NCBI GenBank assembly: GCA_009695095.1
Contig: SIBQ01000003.1
Location: 1-64,000, forward strand
Direction: 5' to 3'
Source: Lacunisphaera sp.
GTDB lineage: Bacteria; Verrucomicrobiota; Verrucomicrobiia; Opitutales; Opitutaceae
DNA: 64,000 nt
Shown here: in pieces, positions 44,721-53,138 of the stretch
Position numbering within the stretch: position 1 is the first letter of the stretch
How the letters are laid out: each line of letters opens with the position of its first letter
Notes under the pieces: model-generated
Told to the model about the DNA's origin: nothing
Database searches by the model: none
The model's input: the letters and a program-made list of their open reading frames with translations, nothing else
Program-made: the position numbers and the translations under genes

Positions 44721-45023
44721 AATAACATGGTAAAGCTGGGCTTTGGTCAGCGGGAGGGGGCAAGACCGGCCGCTGAACCTAAATCGGCCGGACGGGAGGC
44801 GGACGTCCCGCAAGCCGTTCCGCGGGTTCGAGCGGCGGCGGACGGACCGGCCCGACATTGACCGGCATCTGGGCATCCCGGCCCGGGATTTGCCATCATT
44901 GCCGGGCGATCCGCGGCCTTCGAAAGTTGCGTTGGCGTTCAGCGCCCATCAGGTTGGTGGGAGAATTGCCCAGGCGTTTAACCCTTTACAGAACGAAGCT
45001 GACAGGGCAGGAGGGGGAGCACG
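44721..45023. other. Intergenic region between the IS and the catabolic operon
   Basis: About 300 bases holding the lost 3' end of the regulator (to 44733) and the presumed promoter of the operon starting at 45024. A GC-rich open frame (44743-45027) crosses it but has no recognised family or good start. No clear operator palindrome was found. Confidence 0.5.
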
Positions 45024-46112
45024 TTGAAACTACGCATTATTCTTGTGCTCTCCTTCCTCGCGATCAGGACACCTCAATTGCTTGCGGGCTCGGCGGCTGC
45101 CGGTTTGCGATGGGGATCGCTCCCGGCGCTGCCGGACCAATATGGATTTGCTGCCATGTATGCCGGGAGTAGCGGCGATGTCTTGCTTGCCGCCGGAGGC
45201 GCCAATTTTTCCGAACGCCCACTGAAGGAGGGCGGAACGAAGGTCTGGCATGACCGGATTTTCGTGCTCTCCCGTCCCGACGGTCACTGGCAGGTGGTCG
45301 GCCGGCTGCCGCGCCCGTCCGCTTATGGCGTGTCAGGTACCTGGCGGGACGCGGTCGTCTACGCGGGAGGGGGGGATGCACGTACAAATTTTTCCGAAGC
45401 GTGGCTGATGCGCTGGAACGGTCAGGCGATCGCATTCGAATCCCTGCCGTCGCTCCCTATTCCGATCGCCAACGGATCCGGCATGGTCATGGGCAATGTC
45501 TTTTACGTGATCGGCGGACAAGGCCAGCCCGACTCTGCCGCGGCACTGGCGCACATGTTTGCGCTCGACCTCGGGCGCATTCCTTCCGAGCGCCAATGGG
45601 AAGAAAAGCCGTGGCCGGCCGGCGCACCGGCCCGAATCCATGCGGTGGTGGGAGCTCATCACGGTGAGTTGTATTTGTTCAGTGGCATCGAATTGTTTGC
45701 CGACTCCTTGGGCAAGGTGGACCGGCGTTACCTGCGGGACGCCCATGCGTTCAGGTCAGGGCGGGGTTGGCGGCGCTTGGCGGACATGCCGCAGGCGATC
45801 GCTGCGGCCCCCAGTCCGGCCATCGAGTTCGATGCGGCGAATCTCCTGATCCTCGGCGGAGTGAACGCCCCTTGGGGCAGTGCCACCGGGCCGGGAGGGG
45901 CAACGCCTGGCTTCACCAAACGGATATGGGCGTACCGGCCGGCCGCCGACACTTGGAGCATTTTTGCAGAGGGCCCGACCGAACCGGATTCCCTGCCGGC
46001 CCGGGTCACGGCCCCTCTGGTCGCCTGGCATGGCCGCTTCGTGGCCGTAAGCGGTGAGATTGCCCCTGGCATTCGCACTTCGACCGTGCTTTCGTTGGAA
46101 GTGGCACCATAG
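45024..46112 (+). CDS. NanM-like Kelch mutarotase (N-acetylneuraminate epimerase family)
   Basis: A 362-residue exported six-bladed Kelch propeller. TTG 45024 is chosen because AGGAGGGGG lies upstream at good spacing and a signal peptide follows (RIILVLSFLAIRTPQLLAG). Family motifs include WGSLPALPDQYGFAAMYAG, LLAAGGANFSERP, VWHDRIFVLSRPDGHW, PRPSAYGVSGTWRDAVVYAG and LLILGGVNAPWGS. NanM interconverts anomers of sialic acid, but relatives act on other sugars. First gene of a five-gene operon. Confidence 0.88.
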   Translation: MKLRIILVLSFLAIRTPQLLAGSAAAGLRWGSLPALPDQYGFAAMYAGSSGDVLLAAGGANFSERPLKEGGTKVWHDRIFVLSRPDGHWQVVGRLPRPSAYGVSGTWRDAVVYAGGGDARTNFSEAWLMRWNGQAIAFESLPSLPIPIANGSGMVMGNVFYVIGGQGQPDSAAALAHMFALDLGRIPSERQWEEKPWPAGAPARIHAVVGAHHGELYLFSGIELFADSLGKVDRRYLRDAHAFRSGRGWRRLADMPQAIAAAPSPAIEFDAANLLILGGVNAPWGSATGPGGATPGFTKRIWAYRPAADTWSIFAEGPTEPDSLPARVTAPLVAWHGRFVAVSGEIAPGIRTSTVLSLEVAP

Positions 46113-46170
46113 CCACAGGTAGCGTTCAGCATCAATAAAACCACAGCTGTCTGGCCGACGCCTTCACTCT

Positions 46171-47421
46171 ATGAAAACTCTCCAGTTCCGTCCCGTTCGC
46201 CGGCCGTTGCGCCGGCAGAGCATAGCGTGGTCTCTAGCACGCCTGCTCGCAGGGTTTCATTTCTTCCTGACTGCCACCGTCGCAACAAGCCTTGCGGGCC
46301 CCAACGAAACCAGCCAGGTGACCGGAAGCAGGCTCATGCTCGATATCCCGCCTAGTCCGGGCAATCCGCGCAACAGTGAGGGCGCCTTTCTGGAGCTGAA
46401 GGACGGCAGGATCCTTTTCATCTACAGCAGATTTGAGGGAAAGAGCTCAAGTGATCACGCGAAAGCCCGTTTGGCGAAACGATATTCGAGCGATGGAGGC
46501 GAAACCTGGTCGGATGACACGATCCTCACGACTCCGGAAGAGGATCAGGTGATGAACGTGATGGACGTTTCGCTCCTCCGCATGGGAAACGGCGACATCG
46601 GGATGTTTTACAACCTGCGGCGCAGTTGGCGCGATATGCGCCTGCAACTCCGGAGATCCTCCGACGAGGGGCTGACCTGGAGCGAACCGATGCAATGCAT
46701 TCCCGTGGCAGGTTATTGGGTCGTCTTGAACGACCGGATTGTTCGGTTATCCTCCGGGCGACTGGTGCTTCCCGCGGTCCTGCACCGGCAACGAATGGAC
46801 TTCACCCCGGCCGAACCGGACGCGTGGGGCAGCGAGAAGATCGATAGGCGCGGCGTCGCCTTCTTTTTTCTTTCCGATGACGACGGGCGGACCTGGCGGG
46901 AGGCTCCCGGATTCGGCACTATCCCAGTTCCGCACACCAAGTCGGGCCTGCAGGAAACCGGCGTGGTCGAACTCCTCAACGGGGTGCTCTGGGCGTGGAA
47001 TCGCACGGATCTCGGTCGGCAGTATGAATTCTTTTCCGGGGATGGTGGCGAGACCTGGAGCCAGCCGGGGCCCTCCCGCTTCACCTCGCCCCGCTCGCCG
47101 ATGTCGATCAAGCGCATACCGAATACGGATCGTTTCCTCGCGATCTGGAACCCCGCGCCCAACTATGAAACGCGCCCGATCAAACCGATCGGCGGGGACC
47201 GCACGCCCTTGGTGGGGGCGATTGGCCCCGGCCCGTTCGGTGCGTGGACACCCGCCTATGTAATCGAGGGACAGGACGACGTGGATGCGGGCTATCATTA
47301 CACGGCCATCCATTTCACGAAGGACGCGGTGCTGCTGGCGTACTGCGCGGGGAATGCTCAGGACAAAGGCGGGCTGAACCGGGTGAGGATTCGGAAAATG
47401 AGCCTCAGCCTTTTCAAATAA
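46171..47421 (+). CDS. Exported BNR-repeat sialidase-like protein B
   Basis: A 416-residue propeller. The signal-like segment is LARLLAGFHFFLTATVATSL. Asp boxes are visible: SSDGGETW, SSDEGLTW, SDDDGRTW and SGDGGETW. Other conserved parts are EGAFLELKDGRILFIYSRFE and TGVVELLNGVLWAWNRTD. It is the second gene of the operon, 58 bases after the mutarotase gene. A fold relative of the protein at 36719, but with a longer N-terminus. Likely exo-acting glycosidase; substrate unknown. Confidence 0.87.
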   Translation: MKTLQFRPVRRPLRRQSIAWSLARLLAGFHFFLTATVATSLAGPNETSQVTGSRLMLDIPPSPGNPRNSEGAFLELKDGRILFIYSRFEGKSSSDHAKARLAKRYSSDGGETWSDDTILTTPEEDQVMNVMDVSLLRMGNGDIGMFYNLRRSWRDMRLQLRRSSDEGLTWSEPMQCIPVAGYWVVLNDRIVRLSSGRLVLPAVLHRQRMDFTPAEPDAWGSEKIDRRGVAFFFLSDDDGRTWREAPGFGTIPVPHTKSGLQETGVVELLNGVLWAWNRTDLGRQYEFFSGDGGETWSQPGPSRFTSPRSPMSIKRIPNTDRFLAIWNPAPNYETRPIKPIGGDRTPLVGAIGPGPFGAWTPAYVIEGQDDVDAGYHYTAIHFTKDAVLLAYCAGNAQDKGGLNRVRIRKMSLSLFK

Positions 47422-47513
47422 GCTCATCGGATCAAACCTTCTCTCCCCCGGAAAATCGTGTCCGATCCGAACCGCTCGCTCCGCCCAAGGCTGTCGGGCC
47501 GGGAGAGTTTTCC

Positions 47514-48269
47514 TTGGCCGGGAAAGTCATCCTGCTTACCGGTGGGGCCGGGATCTACGGCCGGGACCTGGCCGCTGATCTCGCCGCGGCGGGAGCCACG
47601 CTCGTTATTGCATCCCGCGACGTCGCGGCGTTGCAAAAAGTGGCCGCGGCTGAGCGGGCCCGGGGCTTCGCAGTGCACGCCCGGGCCCTCGATCAGAGCA
47701 GCGAATCCTCCATCCTCCAACTGCGCGACGCCATGGTCGCGGAGTTCGGGCGAATCGACGGACTGGTGAACAATGCCGTGGCGCGTCCTATGAGGAGTCC
47801 GGCCGATCCGCTGAGCCACTGGGAGATATCCATGAAGACCAACGCCACCGGATTGTTCGCCATCACCCGCGCCTTCGGCGCCGTGATGGCCCAACGGGGC
47901 GTGGGCAGCATTGTCAACGTCGGATCCATCCAGGGGATGGTCGGACCGACCTACTCGCTTTATGAGGGGCTCAAGATGGATGCGCTTCCGGATTACTTTT
48001 TCCACAAGGGTGGAATGATCAATCTGACGCGATTCTTCGCCGCCTACTACGGCCCCCAGGGAGTCCGGGTAAACTGTGTTTCCCCGGGCGGATTTCAAAC
48101 CGAAGAAATGCACCCGACCTTCGTTGGGCGCTATTCCCAGGCCACATTTCTCCGTCGCCTGGCAGAAAAGGGTGACTTGGGCGGGCCTGTCGTATTTCTG
48201 CTGAGCGCCGCCGCCCGCTACGTTACCGGCGTCAATCTCCCCGTCGACGGCGGTTACACGGCGCATTGA
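47514..48269 (+). CDS. Short-chain dehydrogenase/reductase (SDR B)
   Basis: A 251-residue sister of SDR A. The cofactor motif is TGGAGIYG, then NNAVARPM, the catalytic Ser in VGSIQGMV, and YxxxK as YFFHK, ending VTGVNLPVDGGYTAH. There is no ATG near the expected start. TTG 47514 is proposed because GGGAGAG lies seven bases before it. The open frame itself extends into the preceding gene, so a start slightly upstream cannot be excluded. Third gene of the operon. Confidence 0.85.
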   Translation: MAGKVILLTGGAGIYGRDLAADLAAAGATLVIASRDVAALQKVAAAERARGFAVHARALDQSSESSILQLRDAMVAEFGRIDGLVNNAVARPMRSPADPLSHWEISMKTNATGLFAITRAFGAVMAQRGVGSIVNVGSIQGMVGPTYSLYEGLKMDALPDYFFHKGGMINLTRFFAAYYGPQGVRVNCVSPGGFQTEEMHPTFVGRYSQATFLRRLAEKGDLGGPVVFLLSAAARYVTGVNLPVDGGYTAH

Positions 48270-48297
48270 CCTGTTTTTTATCCCAACTGATCTTATT

Positions 48298-49485
48298 ATG
48301 AAACCATCCATGAAAATCGAGGCCGTGAAGGCGACGCCGGTTACGATCGGCTTCACCGAACCTGAAATCTGGTCGCAGGGGGTACGCCATGGGGTGACCG
48401 CCATCGTGGTGGAGGTGATCACCGACTGCGGGATTGTCGGGATTGGTGAATCCGTGCCTGCTCCGTCGCCGGAAGTGACGCTGGCGGCCATCGGATCCAC
48501 GACGAGGCTAATCTTGGGAAAAGACCCGCGGCAGATCCATCAACGCTGGCTGGAAATGCAGAGCATGGGCGGCTGGTGCAGCTTTCCCTACGTTGGAAAC
48601 GGCGCCCTGGCCGGGGTTGAGATCGCACTCTGGGACATCCTCGGCAAATCACTGAACGCACCGGTGCATGCCTTGCTGGGTGGAGCAATCCGAAGCCGGG
48701 TGCCCATCATGGGCTTTGTCCAGCACACCACCCCGGAAAAGATCGAACGTGACGCCCGGGAGATGGCCGCCAAGGGCTATACGACTCTTTACACGAAAGT
48801 GGGTCTGGACATGACCCGGGATCTGGCGGCGGCGGGCGCGCTGCGCCGGGGCGGAGGTCCCGAAGTCCAATTGCGCGTGGATGCCAACGAGGCTTGGACT
48901 CCCGGGACTGCATTGCGCATGGCGCACGCGCTCAAGCCCTACGATCTGCAATACATCGAACAACCCATCCGGATGAGGAATTTGCGGGAACTCGCCGAGC
49001 TGCGGCGGCGGTCTCCAATTCCGATCGCCGCCAATCAAAGCAGCTGGCTCAATTGGGATATCGCGGACATCCTGGCGATGGGCGCGGCGGATGTCATCAT
49101 GAGCGATCCCTGGCAGGCCGGCGGCATCGCCAATTTTCAGCGGGCGGCGGCCTTGTGCGAAACCGCCGGTCTGCCGCTCGTCTATCACAGCTTTGCTCCT
49201 CTTTCGATCGCGACCCGTGCCGCAATGCAGGTGGTGTGTGTAAGTCCGGTATGCATGTTCGCCCATCAGACCTACAATCACATGCTGGCGGATGACGTGG
49301 TGGTGGAAGCCGTCCGGATCGATCAAGGCCACATCGCGGTGAGTGACGCGCCGGGATTGGGGGTCGCCCTCGACCACGAAAAACTGGGAAAATACCACGA
49401 AGCCTATCTCCAACAAGGTTACGCCAGTGCCTACCTCCGTGAGGGAACCGGCTCCGGCACCTCCTTTTCTCTGCCCAATCAATAG
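48298..49485 (+). CDS. Enolase-superfamily enzyme B
   Basis: A 395-residue protein, 28 bases after SDR B. The capping domain has IVVEVITDCGIVGIGESVPA. The barrel has TLYTKVGLD (Tyr where the first Lys is usual), LRVDANEAW (metal Asp), YIEQPIRM (metal Glu), then AANQSSW at the place where DES or xEN is expected, so the third acidic ligand appears to be Asn/Gln. VYHSFAPLS gives a His candidate. ALDHEKLGKYHEAY is the family end. The altered third ligand may mean altered metal binding or a different acid nearby. Likely acid-sugar dehydratase or a derivative. Confidence 0.85.
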   Translation: MKPSMKIEAVKATPVTIGFTEPEIWSQGVRHGVTAIVVEVITDCGIVGIGESVPAPSPEVTLAAIGSTTRLILGKDPRQIHQRWLEMQSMGGWCSFPYVGNGALAGVEIALWDILGKSLNAPVHALLGGAIRSRVPIMGFVQHTTPEKIERDAREMAAKGYTTLYTKVGLDMTRDLAAAGALRRGGGPEVQLRVDANEAWTPGTALRMAHALKPYDLQYIEQPIRMRNLRELAELRRRSPIPIAANQSSWLNWDIADILAMGAADVIMSDPWQAGGIANFQRAAALCETAGLPLVYHSFAPLSIATRAAMQVVCVSPVCMFAHQTYNHMLADDVVVEAVRIDQGHIAVSDAPGLGVALDHEKLGKYHEAYLQQGYASAYLREGTGSGTSFSLPNQ

Positions 49486-49604
49486 CTGTTTGCAGCCCGG
49501 ACGTCCGGGTTCAGGAATAAATCCGCACCATTGCATTTGATGAAAACAAGACTCTCATCCGCACCGACTCAGGCGGAGGCAATTTTTTCCCGGGAGGACG
49601 GTTG

Positions 49605-50789
49605 ATGGCATTGTACCGCACTGTCTTGTTGGATGTCTCGGCGGGAATAAAGGCCGACCCCATTGAAATTACGCCGGCTGTCGTGGGTGGGCCGGCGCGG
49701 GGATACTGCGTGAGGCTGCAACAGCTGCGCGGAGGGACCAGCGATGGGGTCGACCTGATCCAGGTCGACAATGGGGCGATGTCATTTTCGTTGATTCCCA
49801 CGCGGGGGATGGGGATCTGGAAAGCGCAGCGTCAGGATCTCGCGTTGGGCTGGTCTTCCCCTGTGCGCGGACCAGTGCATCCGCAGTACGTGCCGCTGAG
49901 TGAACCAAGCGGCCTGGGCTGGCTCGATGGCTTCGACGAATTACTGGTTCGCTGCGGGCTGGAGAGCAACGGGGCAGCGGAGTTCGATCCGTCAACGGGC
50001 CGGCTGCGGTATCCGTTGCATGGCCGTATCGGCAATCAACCGGCCCGCCGCGTGACCGTGACCGTCGACGGGGAAACCGGTCAGATTACGGTAACGGGCG
50101 TGGTTGACGAAGTCCGTTTCCATTTCCTCAAGCTGCGGATGACTACCCAAGTGACAACGCGCGTCGGCCAGCCGGGTTTGCAGATTTGCGACGAGATCGA
50201 GAACCTGTCCGCCAGGCCGGCTGAGATGCAGCTGCTTTACCACATCAACTTCGGCGCTCCGCTGCTGGAAGCCGGCGGACGGTTTGTCGCTCCCGTCAGG
50301 ACATTGGTGCCGCGCAACTCGCACTCCGCCTCCGAGATCGACGGTTGGGACCGCTACGCCGCACCGGAGCCAGGATTCAGGGAGCAGGTGTATTTCCTGG
50401 CCTTGCGCGGCGACCTCAGCGGTCAAACCCGCGCCTTGCTGAGCAACGCCCACGGCACCCGGGGGGTGAGCCTCACCTATGACGTGCGGCAACTACCGTG
50501 CTTCACGGTTTGGAAAAACACGACGGCGCTCGTCGATGGCTACGTTACCGGTCTCGAACCGGGCACAAACTACCCGAACCCACGCAGCTTCGAAGGTCAG
50601 CAGGGTCGCGTGGTAAGACTGGCGGGTGGAGCCAGAAAAACATTCGAGCTGGGTCTTGAAGCGCACATTTCCACGGAAGAAGTCGAGGTCGCCCGGCGCG
50701 AAGTGAAAAGGCTGCAAGGCACTGAAGCTCCGCAAATATTCCGCGAGCCGCAGCCCGGTTGGTGGATCGATCCGGCCGGAATGACCTGA
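49605..50789 (+). CDS. DUF4432-type aldose 1-epimerase-like protein B
   Basis: A 394-residue protein. ATG 49605 is preferred because GGGAGG lies seven bases before it. DUF4432 signatures are DLIQVDNGAMSFSLIPTRGM with GIWKAQ, FDELLVRCGLESNG, YPLHGRIGNQPARRV, LLYHINFGAPLLEAGGRFV, YVTGLEPGTNYPNPRSFEGQ and RKTFELGLEAHIS. The galactose mutarotase fold suggests anomer interconversion or sugar binding. It is the last gene of the operon and the likely counterpart of the protein at 33592. Confidence 0.9.
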   Translation: MALYRTVLLDVSAGIKADPIEITPAVVGGPARGYCVRLQQLRGGTSDGVDLIQVDNGAMSFSLIPTRGMGIWKAQRQDLALGWSSPVRGPVHPQYVPLSEPSGLGWLDGFDELLVRCGLESNGAAEFDPSTGRLRYPLHGRIGNQPARRVTVTVDGETGQITVTGVVDEVRFHFLKLRMTTQVTTRVGQPGLQICDEIENLSARPAEMQLLYHINFGAPLLEAGGRFVAPVRTLVPRNSHSASEIDGWDRYAAPEPGFREQVYFLALRGDLSGQTRALLSNAHGTRGVSLTYDVRQLPCFTVWKNTTALVDGYVTGLEPGTNYPNPRSFEGQQGRVVRLAGGARKTFELGLEAHISTEEVEVARREVKRLQGTEAPQIFREPQPGWWIDPAGMT

Positions 50790-50839
50790 AGAGTCGTAAT
50801 CAAATCGCGCGCGAGATGAACGAGGGCGTGTTTGCAAAA

Positions 50840-51085
50840 TCAATGAGCGAGCCAATCGAGGATGACGGCAAGCTGAACGAAGCCGGGAAAGGTTTCGGCC
50901 GGTTTGTCGTGGCGGGTGGAGATGCGGCGGTGGGTTTTATGCCGGCAGAAGAAGTTTCGACGCCGTGCCGCTGGCGATAGTAGTCGCGGTAGCGCGCAAG
51001 GCACTACGACGCCTTTGGCAACACGCTCCGAGAATAAGGCACGAATGCCGCCGCGAATCCCATCCGCTTCTCCACCAAATATGAC
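50840..51085 (-). pseudogene. IS5-type transposase C-terminal remnant
   Basis: The minus strand carries ADGIRGGIRALFSERVAKGV, then in a second frame RYRDYYRQRHGVE, then back in the first frame NFFCRHKTHRRISTRHDKPA and ETFPGFVQLAVILDWLAH before the stop. This is the IS5 group pattern (YRQRHxVENFFxRLKxxRRxATRYDKLA). Frame changes and lack of the N-terminus make it a dead fragment. Homologous DNA is at 19855-19970. Confidence 0.85.
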
Positions 51086-51191
51086 GTCATTGAGACGGGC
51101 CCAGTCTGCTCCGGCCTGAGATTTGACAGTCCCTCGGATGGGGACGCGGGATTGGCGCCGGAGGCGTGTTGATTTTTGACTAAGGCGGGTC

Positions 51192-52265
51192 TCAGCCCCC
51201 GCCCGGGGCCGGCGGGCGCGGGGGAGTCGTGGCGGTTTCCGCTGGCGCGGTGGCGCCCGACGGCGTGTTTGCGCCCCGATTCCAGCCTTCAAGATTGCCC
51301 CGCATTTGCTGCATCAGCTGGGTGGTGGCCTGCTGCTCCTGCTGCAGATTCTGCAGGGCGGAAACCTGCTGCGTCGACAACACAGTCCGAGCCTGGGTGA
51401 TGGCCTCGTTGGAAATAGGTGTGGTGCCACCGGTCAGAGCGTTGATGGCACCACCTCGGCCGACGAAGGCTTGGACGAACCCGGCGGCCATGGGGTTGCG
51501 GTTGGCATTGCTGCTCGGGGGCGCCGTCTGGGTCAGGATCTGCACCAGTTGCTCGGACTGCGAGGCCGTGAGGGTGGTGGTGGAGTAGCTGAGTCGCTGT
51601 TCCAGCTGGCTGACCACGCTGCGCTGTGGCTGGGTGGCTTCGTAATTCTGGTATTGGGCGAAACCGGCCTCGCCTAGGGTCGAGCGGAGGGTGTTGTCCA
51701 GTTCCGTCTGCGTGTCCTGCACGAGCTGGCGGATTTGATCGCGGTTTTCCCGTCCGTCCAGGCCCTCGGCCCGGACGGCGGCCATGACATCCATGGCGGC
51801 GGACTGTTTTTCGACAAGGAGGCCTTTGAATTTTTCCAGATCAGCCGGACTCAAATTGAGCTGCTTGAAGAGCGAGGAATAACGGCCGTCCAAGGCGGCC
51901 TTTTGCTGGACGGCCATGAGCTGCTGGACCTCGGGCCTTGCCAGGATGTTGGCCAGGCGGTTGCCCTCGTTGCGGTCTCGGACGCGGGGGTTGCCGGGCG
52001 GGCCCTCATTGCCCGCCGGCGGTTCGCCGGCACGCTCGCCCTCGGCCGCCGTGGCGGCAGCGGGGTCGGTGGCCCGGTTGCGGCGATTTTCCAGTTCGCC
52101 GTTTTGTTTCTGCAGATCCCAGAGGCGCTTTTGCAGCGCGGTGCGCTCCTGGCCTAGGGCGGCAAGATTTTGCTGTAATTTCTTGATCTCACCCAGCTGG
52201 GCGACTCCGAAACCCGCCGAACCTAGGATCAGGACAACGAGGATGACCAGAAGAAGGCGATTCAT
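51192..52265 (-). CDS. Membrane-anchored coiled-coil protein of unknown function
   Basis: A 357-residue protein from ATG 52265; the longer frame has no plausible start. One N-terminal membrane helix (RLLLVILVVLILGSAGFGVA) is followed by a coiled coil (IKKLQQNLAALGQERTALQK, residues about 28-60), a helical domain rich in Gln (LFKQLNLSPADLEKFKGLLV, TASQSEQLVQILTQ), and a Pro/Ala/Thr-rich tail. No enzyme signature. It is divergent from the acyltransferase-like gene at 52413. Role unknown. Confidence 0.75.
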   Translation of the reverse strand: MNRLLLVILVVLILGSAGFGVAQLGEIKKLQQNLAALGQERTALQKRLWDLQKQNGELENRRNRATDPAAATAAEGERAGEPPAGNEGPPGNPRVRDRNEGNRLANILARPEVQQLMAVQQKAALDGRYSSLFKQLNLSPADLEKFKGLLVEKQSAAMDVMAAVRAEGLDGRENRDQIRQLVQDTQTELDNTLRSTLGEAGFAQYQNYEATQPQRSVVSQLEQRLSYSTTTLTASQSEQLVQILTQTAPPSSNANRNPMAAGFVQAFVGRGGAINALTGGTTPISNEAITQARTVLSTQQVSALQNLQQEQQATTQLMQQMRGNLEGWNRGANTPSGATAPAETATTPPRPPAPGGG

Positions 52266-52370
52266 GATGAGGGAGAGACGCCCAGCATGTAGGGATGGTT
52301 GCATCTCCAGGGCGAGCACCATTGCAATACCCGCGCCCGGGGCCGGGCCGGCCGACCAGACGATTTTCCG

Positions 52371-52398
52371 AAAACCGCTGGTTTCCAGCGGTTTTTTT
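52371..52398 (+). terminator. Intrinsic terminator just upstream of the LbH-trpS genes
   Basis: AAAACCGCTGG TTT CCAGCGGTTTT followed by three more T on the + strand: an 11-base stem with a short loop and a T7 run. It ends 15 bases before the GTG of the downstream gene. No gene ends here on the + strand, so it may attenuate the leader of the following genes, or stop transcripts on the opposite strand. Confidence 0.7.
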
Positions 52399-52412
52399 GT
52401 TATCCAAGACAC

Positions 52413-53093
52413 GTGAAAGCCTCCGAATTCTTCGCCCTGCCAGTCTCACTGGCCCGTTTCGCCAAATTTTTCCCGCCCGCGGCCAGCCCTTGGGAATGGC
52501 TGAATAAAATCGGCGCCGCCCTTGAGACGGTTGAGTTTGGCGAGAACCAGCCCAAGATTCCGCCGGGAGTGCAGATCGAGGGCCGCGTCTGGCTGCACCC
52601 CTCGGTCAGACTGCCGGCTTATGCCACGATCACCGGCCCGACTTACCTCAGTGCGAACACCGAGATCCGCCCCGGGGCTTTCATCCGCGGCCACGTGATT
52701 GCGGGCGAGGGCTGCGTGCTGGGCAACGCCAGCGAGTTCAAAAACTGCTTGCTGCTCGATGGCGTGCTGGCATCGCATTTCAACTACGTGGGCGACTCCA
52801 TTCTCGGCAACGGGGCGCATCTCGGCGCGGGCGTCATCTGCTCCAACCTCCGGCTCGACCAGGGCGAGGTGACGGTGCGGCTGCTGGCCCGTACCGTGAA
52901 GACCGGCCTGAAAAAATTCGGCGCGGTGCTCGGCGACCGGGCCGAGGTCGGTTGCAACGCCGTGCTCAACCCCGGAACGCTGCTCGGCCCGCGCGCCCTG
53001 GTCATGCCCTGCACGGCCTTCGGCGGCTACCTGCCTGCCGATACTATCGCGCGGGTCCGCCAGTCGGTGACGACCCTCCAGCGCCGCGACTGA
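52413..53093 (+). CDS. Left-handed beta-helix acyltransferase/nucleotidyltransferase-like protein
   Basis: A 226-residue protein from GTG 52413; upstream codons shadow nothing useful. The hexapeptide pattern of a left-handed beta-helix runs from about residue 70 to 190: IEGRVWLHPSVRLPAYATIT, NTEIRPGAFIRGHVIAGEGC, GNASEFKNCLLLDG, LGAGVICSNLRLDQ. The phrase EFKNCLL and HFNYVGDSILG occur in the acetyltransferase half of GlmU-like proteins, here without the pyrophosphorylase domain. 45 bases before trpS, so likely cotranscribed. Confidence 0.85.
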   Translation: MKASEFFALPVSLARFAKFFPPAASPWEWLNKIGAALETVEFGENQPKIPPGVQIEGRVWLHPSVRLPAYATITGPTYLSANTEIRPGAFIRGHVIAGEGCVLGNASEFKNCLLLDGVLASHFNYVGDSILGNGAHLGAGVICSNLRLDQGEVTVRLLARTVKTGLKKFGAVLGDRAEVGCNAVLNPGTLLGPRALVMPCTAFGGYLPADTIARVRQSVTTLQRRD

Positions 53094-53138
53094 CCACCCG
53101 GCCGGGCTCGCCCTTTCACTCTCACTCTTCCCTCCTTT

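Noticed and set aside
44743-45027. 94-codon open frame before the mutarotase gene
   Set aside because: The stretch DIDRHLGIPARDLPSLPG faintly resembles a DUF1127 end, but start, length and composition are not convincing and it overlaps the next gene's ribosome-binding site.
45024-47421. Sialic-acid catabolic operon
   Set aside because: A NanM-like and a sialidase-like gene are present, but NanA, NanE, NanK and a sialate transporter are not, and the neighbours (SDR, enolase type) indicate another chemistry.
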